Positions 52,958-61,151 of a stretch of DNA of 64,000 nucleotides are shown one piece after another (position 1 is the first letter of the stretch; each line of letters opens with the position of its first letter). The DNA is from Lachnospiraceae bacterium (GTDB lineage: Bacteria; Bacillota; Clostridia; Lachnospirales; Lachnospiraceae). Location of the stretch: assembly GCA_017634975.1 (NCBI GenBank), contig JAGBMJ010000010.1:56390-120389 (forward strand), given 5' to 3'. The notes beneath the pieces were generated by a model, which saw only the letters and a program-made list of their open reading frames with translations, was not told the origin of the DNA and did no database searches. The position numbers and the translations under genes are program-made.

Positions 52958-53406
52958 TACTGTTCCTTCTTTGCTTCGGGTTCTTCTTTTTTCTCCAAAA
53001 ACTTCTTCCGTGTCACAAAATTGTAGACCATGACCACACCGGTTGCCACAATCTTTGACACGGCCGTCGCCGGATTCTCCGAGATCAGCTGATTCAGCCG
53101 GTTCCAGTTCGCATAGATCACATCCATACAGATATAGAGGATCACCTCGTTGATCACGAGGCCGCCTGCGCTGAGCGCCACAAAGATCACAAACTCTTTC
53201 CTGCGATCCATATCTTCCTTGCGTTCAAAAACAAATTTAAAGCTCAGTATATAATTGAATACTACTGAGACAAGAAAACCGCAAAAACCGGCCACAAGAT
53301 AATGGACACCGATCACTTTCAGCAGCATCGTAACGCCCATATCGATCACAAAGCAGATCCCGCCAACTGCTCCGAATTTTATGATCTGTTGAAATAATTT
53401 ATTCAT
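52957..53406 (-). CDS. GtrA family membrane protein
   Basis: A 149-residue protein with four helices and the GtrA features KFGAVGGICFVIDMGV near the start, LVSVVFNYILSFKFVF after helix two and VATGVVMVYNFVTRKKF at the end. GtrA proteins are thought to flip polyprenyl-phosphate sugars so a GtrII-type enzyme can use them. GtrB (46.6 kb) and GtrII-like (43.3 kb) are in the same unit, and a second GtrA domain ends the fusion protein at 54.5-56.6 kb. The frame is open to 53475 but that part overlaps the epimerase; ATG 53406 fits the family start. Confidence 0.85.
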   Translation of the reverse strand: MNKLFQQIIKFGAVGGICFVIDMGVTMLLKVIGVHYLVAGFCGFLVSVVFNYILSFKFVFERKEDMDRRKEFVIFVALSAGGLVINEVILYICMDVIYANWNRLNQLISENPATAVSKIVATGVVMVYNFVTRKKFLEKKEEPEAKKEQ

Positions 53407-53447
53407 GCTCTTTTTCTTACATTCTCCTATCGAATCGTCTCCGTATT

Positions 53448-54530
53448 TTATTTCCGGTTCCACATACCGTACCATTCCGCAAACTTACGCAGTCCCTCGC
53501 GCAAAGGTGTGGAAGGTTTGAAACCATAATCCCGCTCCAGCACCGAGGTATCGGCATAGGTCACAGCCACATCGCCGGGCTGCATCGGCAGCAGTTCTTC
53601 GTGCGCCTGCAGGTCAAAGTCCTTCGGCAATACCTCCACACGGATCAGTTCTTCCGCCAGGATCCCGATGAACTCCATCAGATCTACCGGTGAAGAATTT
53701 CCGATATTGTATACCGCATACGGCGGAACCGGCAGTCCGTCTTCCCCGGTCACACGCTCCGGCGCTCCCTGCATTACCAGCCGGATACCTTCGGTCACAT
53801 CGTCCACAAAGGTAAAGTCCCGCTTGCAGTTGCCGTAATTGAAGACCTTGATCTTCTCCCCGTTCCGCAGTTTCTCCGAAAAACCGAAGTATGCCATATC
53901 CGGGCGTCCGGCCGGTCCGTAAACCGTGAAGAAACGCAGGCCCGTTGACGGGATCTGGTACAGCTTACTGTATGCGTGTGCCAGCAGCTCGTCGGTCTTT
54001 TTGGTCGCCGCATAAAGCGACACCGGTTTCTCTGTCGGATCCTCCGTACTGTATGGGATTTTTGCATTGGCTCCGTAAATAGACGAACTGGAAGCATACA
54101 CGAGATGCTCCACGCCCTCTGCCCCGTCATCATAACTGTGCCGGCAGGCTTCCAGAATATTATAAAAACCGATCACATTAGCTTCGATATAAGCGTCCGG
54201 ATTCTCAATAGAATAACGTACCCCTGCCTGTGCCGCCAGATTGACCACGACCTGAAAACGATACTCCGCAAACAGCTTTCTGACCAGCTCCGCATCTGCG
54301 ATATTTCCCTTCACAAACTGCCAGCTGCAGGAGGAACGCGCCGCTGCTTCTTCGATCTGCTGCAGACGGTACTCCTTGATCGACACGTCATAATAGTCGT
54401 TTACGCTGTCCAGTCCGATGATCTGCGTGCCGTCGCACTCCGCAAGCAGCCGCAGTACCAGGTTCGCCCCGATAAAACCCGCGGCGCCCGTTACCAGTAT
54501 CGTACTGTGATCCAGATCAAGCTTTTTCAT
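53448..54530 (-). CDS. UDP-glucuronate 4-epimerase
   Basis: A 360-residue extended SDR with VTGAAGFIGANL (13-24), catalytic Tyr173/Lys177 in YAATKK and LAAQAGVRYSIENP (98-111), the hallmark of GAE/Cap1J-type UDP-glucuronate 4-epimerases; VYGPAGRPDMAY is also specific to them. It makes UDP-galacturonate from UDP-glucuronate. GAGGAG lies seven bases before the ATG, which is inside the last codons of the fusion gene. With UDP-xylose synthase at 3.7-4.6 kb it shows that the cell spends UDP-GlcA on two sugars of this glycan. Confidence 0.88.
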   Translation of the reverse strand: MKKLDLDHSTILVTGAAGFIGANLVLRLLAECDGTQIIGLDSVNDYYDVSIKEYRLQQIEEAAARSSCSWQFVKGNIADAELVRKLFAEYRFQVVVNLAAQAGVRYSIENPDAYIEANVIGFYNILEACRHSYDDGAEGVEHLVYASSSSIYGANAKIPYSTEDPTEKPVSLYAATKKTDELLAHAYSKLYQIPSTGLRFFTVYGPAGRPDMAYFGFSEKLRNGEKIKVFNYGNCKRDFTFVDDVTEGIRLVMQGAPERVTGEDGLPVPPYAVYNIGNSSPVDLMEFIGILAEELIRVEVLPKDFDLQAHEELLPMQPGDVAVTYADTSVLERDYGFKPSTPLREGLRKFAEWYGMWNRK

Positions 54531-56559
54531 CTGACTGCTCCTCTTTCGCCGGTTTCTTAAACACCAGTAATTTACTCAAAATATAATTCAGCACGATGAT
54601 CACGATACTGACGATCACGTATTTTGCCAGAATTTCATTTACATGCAGTACCACGACCAGCAAAAGCATCAAACCTTCATCCACGCCGAAGGAAAACAGA
54701 CGCGCTCCCACAAACGCCGCAAACTCTTTCGCTACTTCCCTGCATCCTGTCTTAGTACTGTGGAATACAAAGATACGGTTGGTGATATAGGCAAAGATCA
54801 CGGAAAAGACCCAGGATACCGCATTGGCCAGCCCCACACGGACAGCCTCCTCCATCTCTGCAAATACCCCTTTGGCAAAGATCGCATAGGTCACCCAGGC
54901 CACGACGGTCGTCAAAAAACCGACGATCAGGTAATCCCACACTTCCTTCTTTGCAAAGTAGATGCCCATCGCCCAGTCGATCAGTTTTTCCATCTGATCA
55001 AAGAACAGACTGCGTAAGGCATCCACGAGAATGCCCACGATAAAGATGATCAGAACCGACAGGAGCATATGCAGGATACGTGCCGGGCCGTAGGCCTTGT
55101 TTACCCCCAGCCACTCCGGCCACGCATACCGCAGCAGCAGATGCTCATGCAGCAGATATACGCCAAAGGTATACGGCGCTATGCGCGCCAATACATCCAT
55201 CACCAGATTCTTCTTCGGTTTCCGGTTCACAAAAAAGCAGAACAGGCCGACCGATGCGCAAAGAACCAGGATATGGTTATAGTCATCCAAAGTCGTCAGC
55301 AGATAAGCAAAGCCCTGATCCAAAAAACCAAGCCGGAACGGCTCACCTTTTGCAGTGGCTTCTGCTGCCGACTCCACAACCATATGCCGCAGCCCGCCCG
55401 CCACGAGCATTCCAACCGGGATCAGCACTACAGAGATCACGTAACATAACAAACACTTTTTCCCGTTAGCAAGGAACGGGATCCCGTGCAGCCGGATATA
55501 GGCCGCCAGGATGTACAGGCAAAGGAACCACAGGATACTGACACCATGATCGTCCATTGCCAGTTCTGCCGGAACCAGTGATTTCGGCAGGCTGATCAGA
55601 CACAGGATCGCAATAAGCAGCGTCATATGCTGCTGCTTTGACATCTTTTTGACTGCCGCTCCCAGAAACGGCGAGAACAGATACATCAGAAGATATGCAC
55701 TTGCAAACCAGTAGTGATTGTTCACCACCGGCAGAAAGAAATACTGCAGATTGTAAAAATTCAGATACGTTCCCCTGTCTGCGATCCCTGTGATCAGGCA
55801 GATCGCCGCCACCAGAACGCTGTAAAAGAAGACTTCACACCACAATTTCACCAGACGGCGCAGGGTAAAGCGGCTGTCGACCAGAAAATACCCGCTGATC
55901 ATCACATAGAGATTGACCGATACCAGACAGAATGCCTCCAGGAACCAAAAAGCAAGGTTGCTCCCGCTGTGATCCCCGTCCAGCCGGTGCAAAAGTCCGC
56001 CCTTATCCAGGTAGTGCAGCATGATCACCATCAGCATGGCAACTACACGCAGCACCTCAAACTTCGCTTCCCGCGGCTTTTTGCTCTGCATTACCACCGT
56101 TGGTCCGTCCAATACCTTCTCAAAGACCAGTTTGGTCTCGTCTTCGGAAACCTTTGTATAGCCCAGATCCTCAAACACCTTACGGGATGCCGCATTCTCC
56201 GGCTTTACTTCCGCGATCAGCGCCGTATACTTCTCGGAAAGTTCCCCTTCCAGCTTTGCAAGCATCTGCTTCGCAATGCCGCGTCCGCGGTATTCCTCCC
56301 CCACACTGTAGCTGATCACACCCTTCTTCGGATCGGACTGTGCCTGTCCGACACGCACCTGCCCCACCGGCAGCAGAAAATCCATGCACACAAAACTGTC
56401 GATGCTGTCCTTTTCCAGCATCCACGCAAACCATTTCTGATGTTCCTCCCAGCCGATCTGCTCGGTGGAAAATGAGGCACTCCGCACCGCCGGATCATTC
56501 GCCCAGCGATAGAATAATTTACAATCGGTCTCTAGTGTTTTTCTCAGATAATATGACAT
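54517..56559 (-). CDS. Three-domain fusion: GNAT acetyltransferase, acyltransferase-3, GtrA
   Basis: One uninterrupted 680-codon frame with three recognisable domains. Residues 1-150 are a GNAT enzyme (LRKTLETDCKLFYRWANDP, then acetyl-CoA loop RGRGIA at 91-96 and RKVFEDLGY) resembling PseH-type sugar N-acetyltransferases. Residues 165-520 are an acyltransferase-3 membrane domain with about ten helices and the R-x10-H motif (Arg171/His182). Residues 540-670 are a GtrA domain with four helices (DYLIVGFLTTVVAW, ITNRIFVFH, LNYILSKLLVFK). It lies between PseF and UDP-GlcA 4-epimerase. It could acetylate a sugar amine inside and an O-position across the membrane; the GtrA part may move the lipid-linked substrate. 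Function is inference. Confidence 0.87.
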   Translation of the reverse strand: MSYYLRKTLETDCKLFYRWANDPAVRSASFSTEQIGWEEHQKWFAWMLEKDSIDSFVCMDFLLPVGQVRVGQAQSDPKKGVISYSVGEEYRGRGIAKQMLAKLEGELSEKYTALIAEVKPENAASRKVFEDLGYTKVSEDETKLVFEKVLDGPTVVMQSKKPREAKFEVLRVVAMLMVIMLHYLDKGGLLHRLDGDHSGSNLAFWFLEAFCLVSVNLYVMISGYFLVDSRFTLRRLVKLWCEVFFYSVLVAAICLITGIADRGTYLNFYNLQYFFLPVVNNHYWFASAYLLMYLFSPFLGAAVKKMSKQQHMTLLIAILCLISLPKSLVPAELAMDDHGVSILWFLCLYILAAYIRLHGIPFLANGKKCLLCYVISVVLIPVGMLVAGGLRHMVVESAAEATAKGEPFRLGFLDQGFAYLLTTLDDYNHILVLCASVGLFCFFVNRKPKKNLVMDVLARIAPYTFGVYLLHEHLLLRYAWPEWLGVNKAYGPARILHMLLSVLIIFIVGILVDALRSLFFDQMEKLIDWAMGIYFAKKEVWDYLIVGFLTTVVAWVTYAIFAKGVFAEMEEAVRVGLANAVSWVFSVIFAYITNRIFVFHSTKTGCREVAKEFAAFVGARLFSFGVDEGLMLLLVVVLHVNEILAKYVIVSIVIIVLNYILSKLLVFKKPAKEEQSDEKA

Positions 56560-56587
56560 GAAAACTTACTCAATCCTTACCTTCGTA

Positions 56588-57274
56588 TTATTGATGCAGC
56601 AGGCGGTATTTCATCTCCGCGATCTCCCAGTCCTTTTCGGTATCGATATCCTGCACATTTTCCTCATCCTGCAGGAACGCTGCAGTGTGCGTCATCACGA
56701 TCCGCCTCTCCTTCAGAAAGGCTTCCGTGCGCAGACAGTAAAACTGGCCACAGTCGTGGTACTCCGGCTCCAGATCCTGGGAACGCTTCAGCTGATCTTC
56801 CGGATAATGTGCCGTCAGCTCCCCGTCCCGTAAAAGCAATGCTCTGCGTGGCGGAAACGAAAACTGAACCACCGGCATCACGGTATCCGCGTTTCCTTCC
56901 GTCAGGGTCTTCATTGCCGTCTGCAAAGCTTCTGCCGTCACAAAGGGAGCCGTGGGATAAATGCAACAAAGGGCATCGTAGGAAACGCCCCGTTCTTCAT
57001 ATGCTGCAAGCACCTCCAGCAGCACATCCGCCGTCGTCGAATGATCATCCGCCGTATCTGCACTTCGCAGAAACGGGACTTCGGCTCCGGCTGCTTTTGC
57101 CACCTGTGCGATCTCTTCGTCTTCGGTCGAGACCATCACCGTGTCAAACACACCGCTCTTTAACGCCGCTTCAATAGAGTAGTGGATAATGGGTTTGCCC
57201 AGAAAATCTTTGATGTTCTTTCTCGGTATTCTTTTACTGCCGCCACGGGCAGTGATCACAGCCAATGTCTTCAT
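56588..57274 (-). CDS. pseF: Pseudaminic acid cytidylyltransferase (PseF type)
   Basis: A 228-residue CMP-nonulosonate synthetase. ITARGGSKRIPRKNIKDF (7-24) is the nucleotide-binding loop, then STEDEEIAQVAK, DDHSTTADVLLEVL and CCIYPTAPFV, which together match PseF more than NeuA. It joins CMP to pseudaminic acid or a close relative. Its ATG directly follows the stop of the upstream GT2. Two genes upstream is PseG, but PseB, PseC and PseI are not in the window. Confidence 0.88.
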   Translation of the reverse strand: MKTLAVITARGGSKRIPRKNIKDFLGKPIIHYSIEAALKSGVFDTVMVSTEDEEIAQVAKAAGAEVPFLRSADTADDHSTTADVLLEVLAAYEERGVSYDALCCIYPTAPFVTAEALQTAMKTLTEGNADTVMPVVQFSFPPRRALLLRDGELTAHYPEDQLKRSQDLEPEYHDCGQFYCLRTEAFLKERRIVMTHTAAFLQDEENVQDIDTEKDWEIAEMKYRLLHQ

Positions 57275-58315
57275 CTATTTTCGTACCTTCTTTACCAAAC
57301 CGCGATATGCAAATAATACCACATAATAAACAAAAAACAACAGATTGGACTTCAGATGCATCTTCACCAGCTTCCGGTCTTCGGCCGGCACCAGCTTCTG
57401 AAAATACGGATTCTCCGGCAGCTCCGGATATTCCGCAAGGATCATCTTCCGCAGATACGCCGTATTGCCGGGTTTGCGGTGTTTTCCGCTGTACATATAC
57501 GAAAAGAGAGTCGTGATGTAGGCCAGCTCCGAAAAACGAAACATGACCTCCTCCTGATATGCCTCCGGCAGTTTTCTTTCCCGGTACTCCGAAAGCAATC
57601 GTTCTCCCGCTTTTACACGGTCGCAGCATTTCTCCCAGCTCACGTGATGTGTCGTGGAATCCGCCACCGTAAGATAATAATACAGTGGCTCCGGTACCCG
57701 CTCAAAATGCGTGAAATACATCGACCAAAGCGGTGATGCACAATTATCTTCATAGAAGATTCCTTCCGGAAACGTCAGGTGGTTCCGGCTCAACAGCTCT
57801 CTTTTGTAGATCTTTACCACCATACTGCCGGAGCGCAGGATCCATTTTTTATGCTTTTCCGTATCCAGAAGACCCGTCTGTTCGGGTGTATTGTTCTCAA
57901 CCACCTGCCCCGGAGTAAAACCGTATTCCGTCACCAGCGAATAATCACAGCCCACGACATCGGCTCCGGTCTCTTCTGCCTTCCGCAGCAGTTTCTCATA
58001 CATCTGCGGATCCACGAAATCATCACTGTCCACAAAACCGATCCATTCGCCCTTTGCCACCGCCAGCCCGCGGTTCCGCGCACCGCCCTGCCGGTGGTTC
58101 TCCGCACACAGGATCGTCCGAAAACGCCCGGGATGCTCTTTTGCAAGCCGCGCTTCATATTCCTGCAGGATCTGCGGAGATGCATCCGTCGACGCATCAT
58201 CCACGGCGATGATCTCAAAATCCTCCGCGGTCTGCGCCAGCAGAGAATCCAGGCAATGCTTCAGTTTGTCCTCTCCGGCCATGTTATAGACCGGTACGAT
58301 AATGGATAAAAGCAT
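57275..58315 (-). CDS. GT2 family glycosyltransferase
   Basis: A 346-residue GT2 enzyme with LLSIIVPVYNMAGEDKL at the start, VDDASTDASP and VDSDDFVDP (DxD at 96-98). It lies between PseG and PseF, so transfer of or next to the nonulosonate is possible, though GT2 enzymes do not usually use CMP-sugars. A GTG three codons upstream is also in frame; ATG 58315 gives the usual family N-terminus. Donor unknown. Confidence 0.86.
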   Translation of the reverse strand: MLLSIIVPVYNMAGEDKLKHCLDSLLAQTAEDFEIIAVDDASTDASPQILQEYEARLAKEHPGRFRTILCAENHRQGGARNRGLAVAKGEWIGFVDSDDFVDPQMYEKLLRKAEETGADVVGCDYSLVTEYGFTPGQVVENNTPEQTGLLDTEKHKKWILRSGSMVVKIYKRELLSRNHLTFPEGIFYEDNCASPLWSMYFTHFERVPEPLYYYLTVADSTTHHVSWEKCCDRVKAGERLLSEYRERKLPEAYQEEVMFRFSELAYITTLFSYMYSGKHRKPGNTAYLRKMILAEYPELPENPYFQKLVPAEDRKLVKMHLKSNLLFFVYYVVLFAYRGLVKKVRK

Positions 58316-58316
58316 A

Positions 58317-59354
58317 TTATTCACTCAAAAGGGCCCGCGCGATACGCTCCGCCCCTCTGCCATCGGTCAGTCTCCGTAGACGTTTTGACATCTCTCTTCG
58401 CAGAGCCGCATCCCGCATCTGTTCCAGCTGTTTTTGTAATGTTTCTTTCGAAAAACCGTCAATATGGATATATCCGGCAAACAGAAACAGATCTCTTTTT
58501 GCAAAAGCTTCCGCATTCGGGATCTGATTGTCTGCGAGCGCATAACAAATCCCCGGCGTTCCGGTCGCCGCCAGTTCATACAATGTCGTGCCTGCTGCCG
58601 TAATAGCCAGATCGCTGTTTTGCAGCGCCGCCTTCAGGTTCGGGATCGGGCCGCATATCGTGACATTTTCCAGTGCCTCTGCCATACGCTTCAGCTCCGG
58701 CAGATCCGGATCGAGTGCTCCCGCGATCAGGGTAAACCTTATCTCCCGCCATGCGGTCTGCTCTGCGACCAGCTTCAGAAACTGCGGCAGAAAGTGCACC
58801 GGATCGGTCCCGCCGCTTACCACCAGCACTTCTTTCAGATCTTCGCGGATATCATGTTCCGGAAGATCCCGGTAGATCCGGTTCATCGGCATATACGTCT
58901 CCCCCAGAAGAAGCTGTGCCCCCGGGTATTCTTTCACATAATCATAATCCTCTGCATACATCCCGTAACAGATCAGCGTATCACACGACCAGATCCTCTC
59001 ATGCAGATCATCGATATATGCCGTCCTTACAAGCTTTGACATCGCCTGCAGATAGGTATCGGACACAAAATAACTGTCGATCAGATATACCGCATCGTCA
59101 CGTTCACGGATGCCCTGTTCCCTGAGTTTTTCCCCGATCAAAGGCACTTCGGAATCAAATGCATCAAAAGGGCGGTTCAGGCACCATACCGGATAGCCCG
59201 CCTCCTGCGGCAGGCGCACGGAGATCTCCTCCGCCACAATAAACAGCACCTCCGCTCCATGCTCTCTTGCGGCCTCTGCGATATTTAAGCATCTGCGCAT
59301 ATGCCCGGTCGCCGTTGCTGCATTTGCTTCCGTACGGATCACTAACCTGCGCAA
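58317..59354 (-). CDS. pseG: PseG-like UDP-sugar hydrolase of pseudaminic acid synthesis
   Basis: A 345-residue GT-B-like hydrolase with VIRTEANAATATGHMRRCL at the N-terminus, where His18 matches catalytic His17 of Campylobacter PseG, and VSGGTDP plus ITAAGTTLYELAATGTPGI for UDP binding. It would release 2,4-diacetamido-2,4,6-trideoxy-altrose from UDP for the next, PseI, step. In many relatives PseG is fused to the GNAT domain PseH; here none is attached. The start is TTG 59354, four bases after the mutase stop; GTG 59342 is an alternative. Confidence 0.83.
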   Translation of the reverse strand: MRRLVIRTEANAATATGHMRRCLNIAEAAREHGAEVLFIVAEEISVRLPQEAGYPVWCLNRPFDAFDSEVPLIGEKLREQGIRERDDAVYLIDSYFVSDTYLQAMSKLVRTAYIDDLHERIWSCDTLICYGMYAEDYDYVKEYPGAQLLLGETYMPMNRIYRDLPEHDIREDLKEVLVVSGGTDPVHFLPQFLKLVAEQTAWREIRFTLIAGALDPDLPELKRMAEALENVTICGPIPNLKAALQNSDLAITAAGTTLYELAATGTPGICYALADNQIPNAEAFAKRDLFLFAGYIHIDGFSKETLQKQLEQMRDAALRREMSKRLRRLTDGRGAERIARALLSE

Positions 59355-59358
59355 GATT

Positions 59359-60477
59359 TTATGCCCCCAGCTCTTTTTCAGCAGTATCCAGTACCAGGGC
59401 GATCACCTTATCCATATCCAGATACTGATAAATCCCCAAACGTCCGCCAAAGATCACTTCCGGATGCTGCGCTGCGAGATCTTTATACTTTGCATACAGT
59501 GTATTGTTCCGCTCATCGTTGATGGGATAGTATGGTTCATCGCCCTTCGTCCACTGTTTCGGATACTCTCTGGTGATCACGGTCTTCGGATTCACCTCAC
59601 CCTGCTGGCACCCCAGTTCAAAGTGCTTATGCTCGATGATACGGGTATACGGGATCTCATACTCGGTATAGTTTACCAGAGCGTTGCCCTGATAGTTTTC
59701 CTCATCCAGGAGTTCCGTCTCGAAACGCAGACTACGGTATTCCAATGTACCATAGCACTCTTCAAAATACTGGTCAATCATGCCGGTGAAAACACGCTTC
59801 TTTGCAATGCCGTCAAAGTATGCACGATCTGAGAAATAATCGGTATTCAAGCGCACTTCGATCCCGTCCAGCATCTTTTCCACCATTTTGGTATATCCTC
59901 CGATGGGAATGCCCTGGTATGAATCGTTGAAATAATTATTGTCATATACGAAGCGTACCGGAAGCCTGCGGATGATGAAGGCCGGCAGTTCCGTACATTT
60001 CCGCCCCCATTGCTTCTCGGTATAGCCTTTTACCAGCTTCTCATAGATATCCCGGCCCACCAGACGGATCGCCTGCTCCTCGAGATTTTTCGGTTCCGTG
60101 ATCCCGGCTTCTTTGATCTGCTCCTCGATCTTGGCCTTTGCTTCCGCCGGTGTCCGCACCCCCCACATCTGCGCAAAGGTATTCATATTGAACGGCAGAT
60201 TGTACAGTTCATCCTTATATCTGGCCACAGGGCTGTTCGTATAGCGGTTCATCTCCGTGAACTGCTGCACATAATCCCACACTTTCTTATTCGACGTATG
60301 GAAGATATGCGCACCGTACTTGTGCACCTGGATCCCTTCCACTTCCTCCGAATATACATTGCCGGCAATGTGATCTCTTCGCTCGATCACCAATACTTTT
60401 TTCCCAGCCTTCTTCGCCTCATGGGCAAAGATTGCTCCATACAGACCGGCACCGATAACCAAATAATCGTATTCCAT
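59359..60477 (-). CDS. glf: UDP-galactopyranose mutase
   Basis: A 372-residue FAD protein: VIGAGLYGA (7-15) and ERRDHIAGNVY bind FAD, KYGAHIFHTS and YTEKQWG line the substrate site, all diagnostic of Glf. It turns UDP-galactopyranose into UDP-galactofuranose, so the glycan probably contains Galf. A strong AAGGAGG site lies seven bases before the ATG. It follows the HAD gene after 44 bases with nothing notable. Confidence 0.95.
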   Translation of the reverse strand: MEYDYLVIGAGLYGAIFAHEAKKAGKKVLVIERRDHIAGNVYSEEVEGIQVHKYGAHIFHTSNKKVWDYVQQFTEMNRYTNSPVARYKDELYNLPFNMNTFAQMWGVRTPAEAKAKIEEQIKEAGITEPKNLEEQAIRLVGRDIYEKLVKGYTEKQWGRKCTELPAFIIRRLPVRFVYDNNYFNDSYQGIPIGGYTKMVEKMLDGIEVRLNTDYFSDRAYFDGIAKKRVFTGMIDQYFEECYGTLEYRSLRFETELLDEENYQGNALVNYTEYEIPYTRIIEHKHFELGCQQGEVNPKTVITREYPKQWTKGDEPYYPINDERNNTLYAKYKDLAAQHPEVIFGGRLGIYQYLDMDKVIALVLDTAEKELGA

Positions 60478-60521
60478 GTTGCAGCCTCCTTTATATTCTT
60501 TAATCGTATTCGTTCAGAATC

Positions 60522-61151
60522 TTACGGAATTTCCTTTAAACTTCCATACGTATCCTGCTCTTTCGCTTCCCAGTATCTTCTGCTCCGAAAGCCGCGGTGC
60601 AGCAGATAGCCCCGGATCCCGGTTGCTTCTGTTACGGCCTGCTCATTCTCGGTATCACCGATCAGCATCACCTGCGGATCTGATGTCAGAAGTGCACGCG
60701 TCGCTGCTATCTTCTCCGCCTTCGCAGCGGAAGGATTCACCACGATCACCTGCTCCGCATACGCCGCAATCTTCAGCTGTTCCAGTTCACGGTACAGCCC
60801 CTGCGTATTTTTTCTAGCCGTCAGATAAACAATGTGCTCCCCCTTTTGCTTCCGTTCCTGCAAAAACGGGAGCGTATCCTCATACAGCACATCCAGCTCC
60901 AGATACTCTTTTTCCTCGATCTTCTCCTGCCATTCCTTCTGTATCTCCCGGGCCTTTGTTTCCTCCAGATGCAGGATATTTGTTAAATACTGTTTTCCGG
61001 AATGGCCGTCCGCCTTATACTGCATATACACTGCCGGATCAAACTGTCCGGCTATGGCAGGAAAATACCTCTGCAGCAGTCTCTGCATCAATACCCAGTG
61101 TCTTTTGGTCGAATCGATCAGGGTTCCGTCCAGATCCAGCAGGCAGATCAT
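60522..61151 (-). CDS. HAD-superfamily hydrolase
   Basis: A 209-residue HAD enzyme with LLDLDGTLIDS (4-14, nucleophile Asp6), the motif-II Thr in YLTARK and GDTENEQ as motif IV. The helical insert between residues 15 and 85 is a C1-type cap, so it is likely a small-molecule phosphatase. Its ATG overlaps the ATP-grasp stop. HAD/ATP-grasp pairs occur in several glycan loci, but the substrate of this one is unknown. Confidence 0.83.
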   Translation of the reverse strand: MICLLDLDGTLIDSTKRHWVLMQRLLQRYFPAIAGQFDPAVYMQYKADGHSGKQYLTNILHLEETKAREIQKEWQEKIEEKEYLELDVLYEDTLPFLQERKQKGEHIVYLTARKNTQGLYRELEQLKIAAYAEQVIVVNPSAAKAEKIAATRALLTSDPQVMLIGDTENEQAVTEATGIRGYLLHRGFRSRRYWEAKEQDTYGSLKEIP

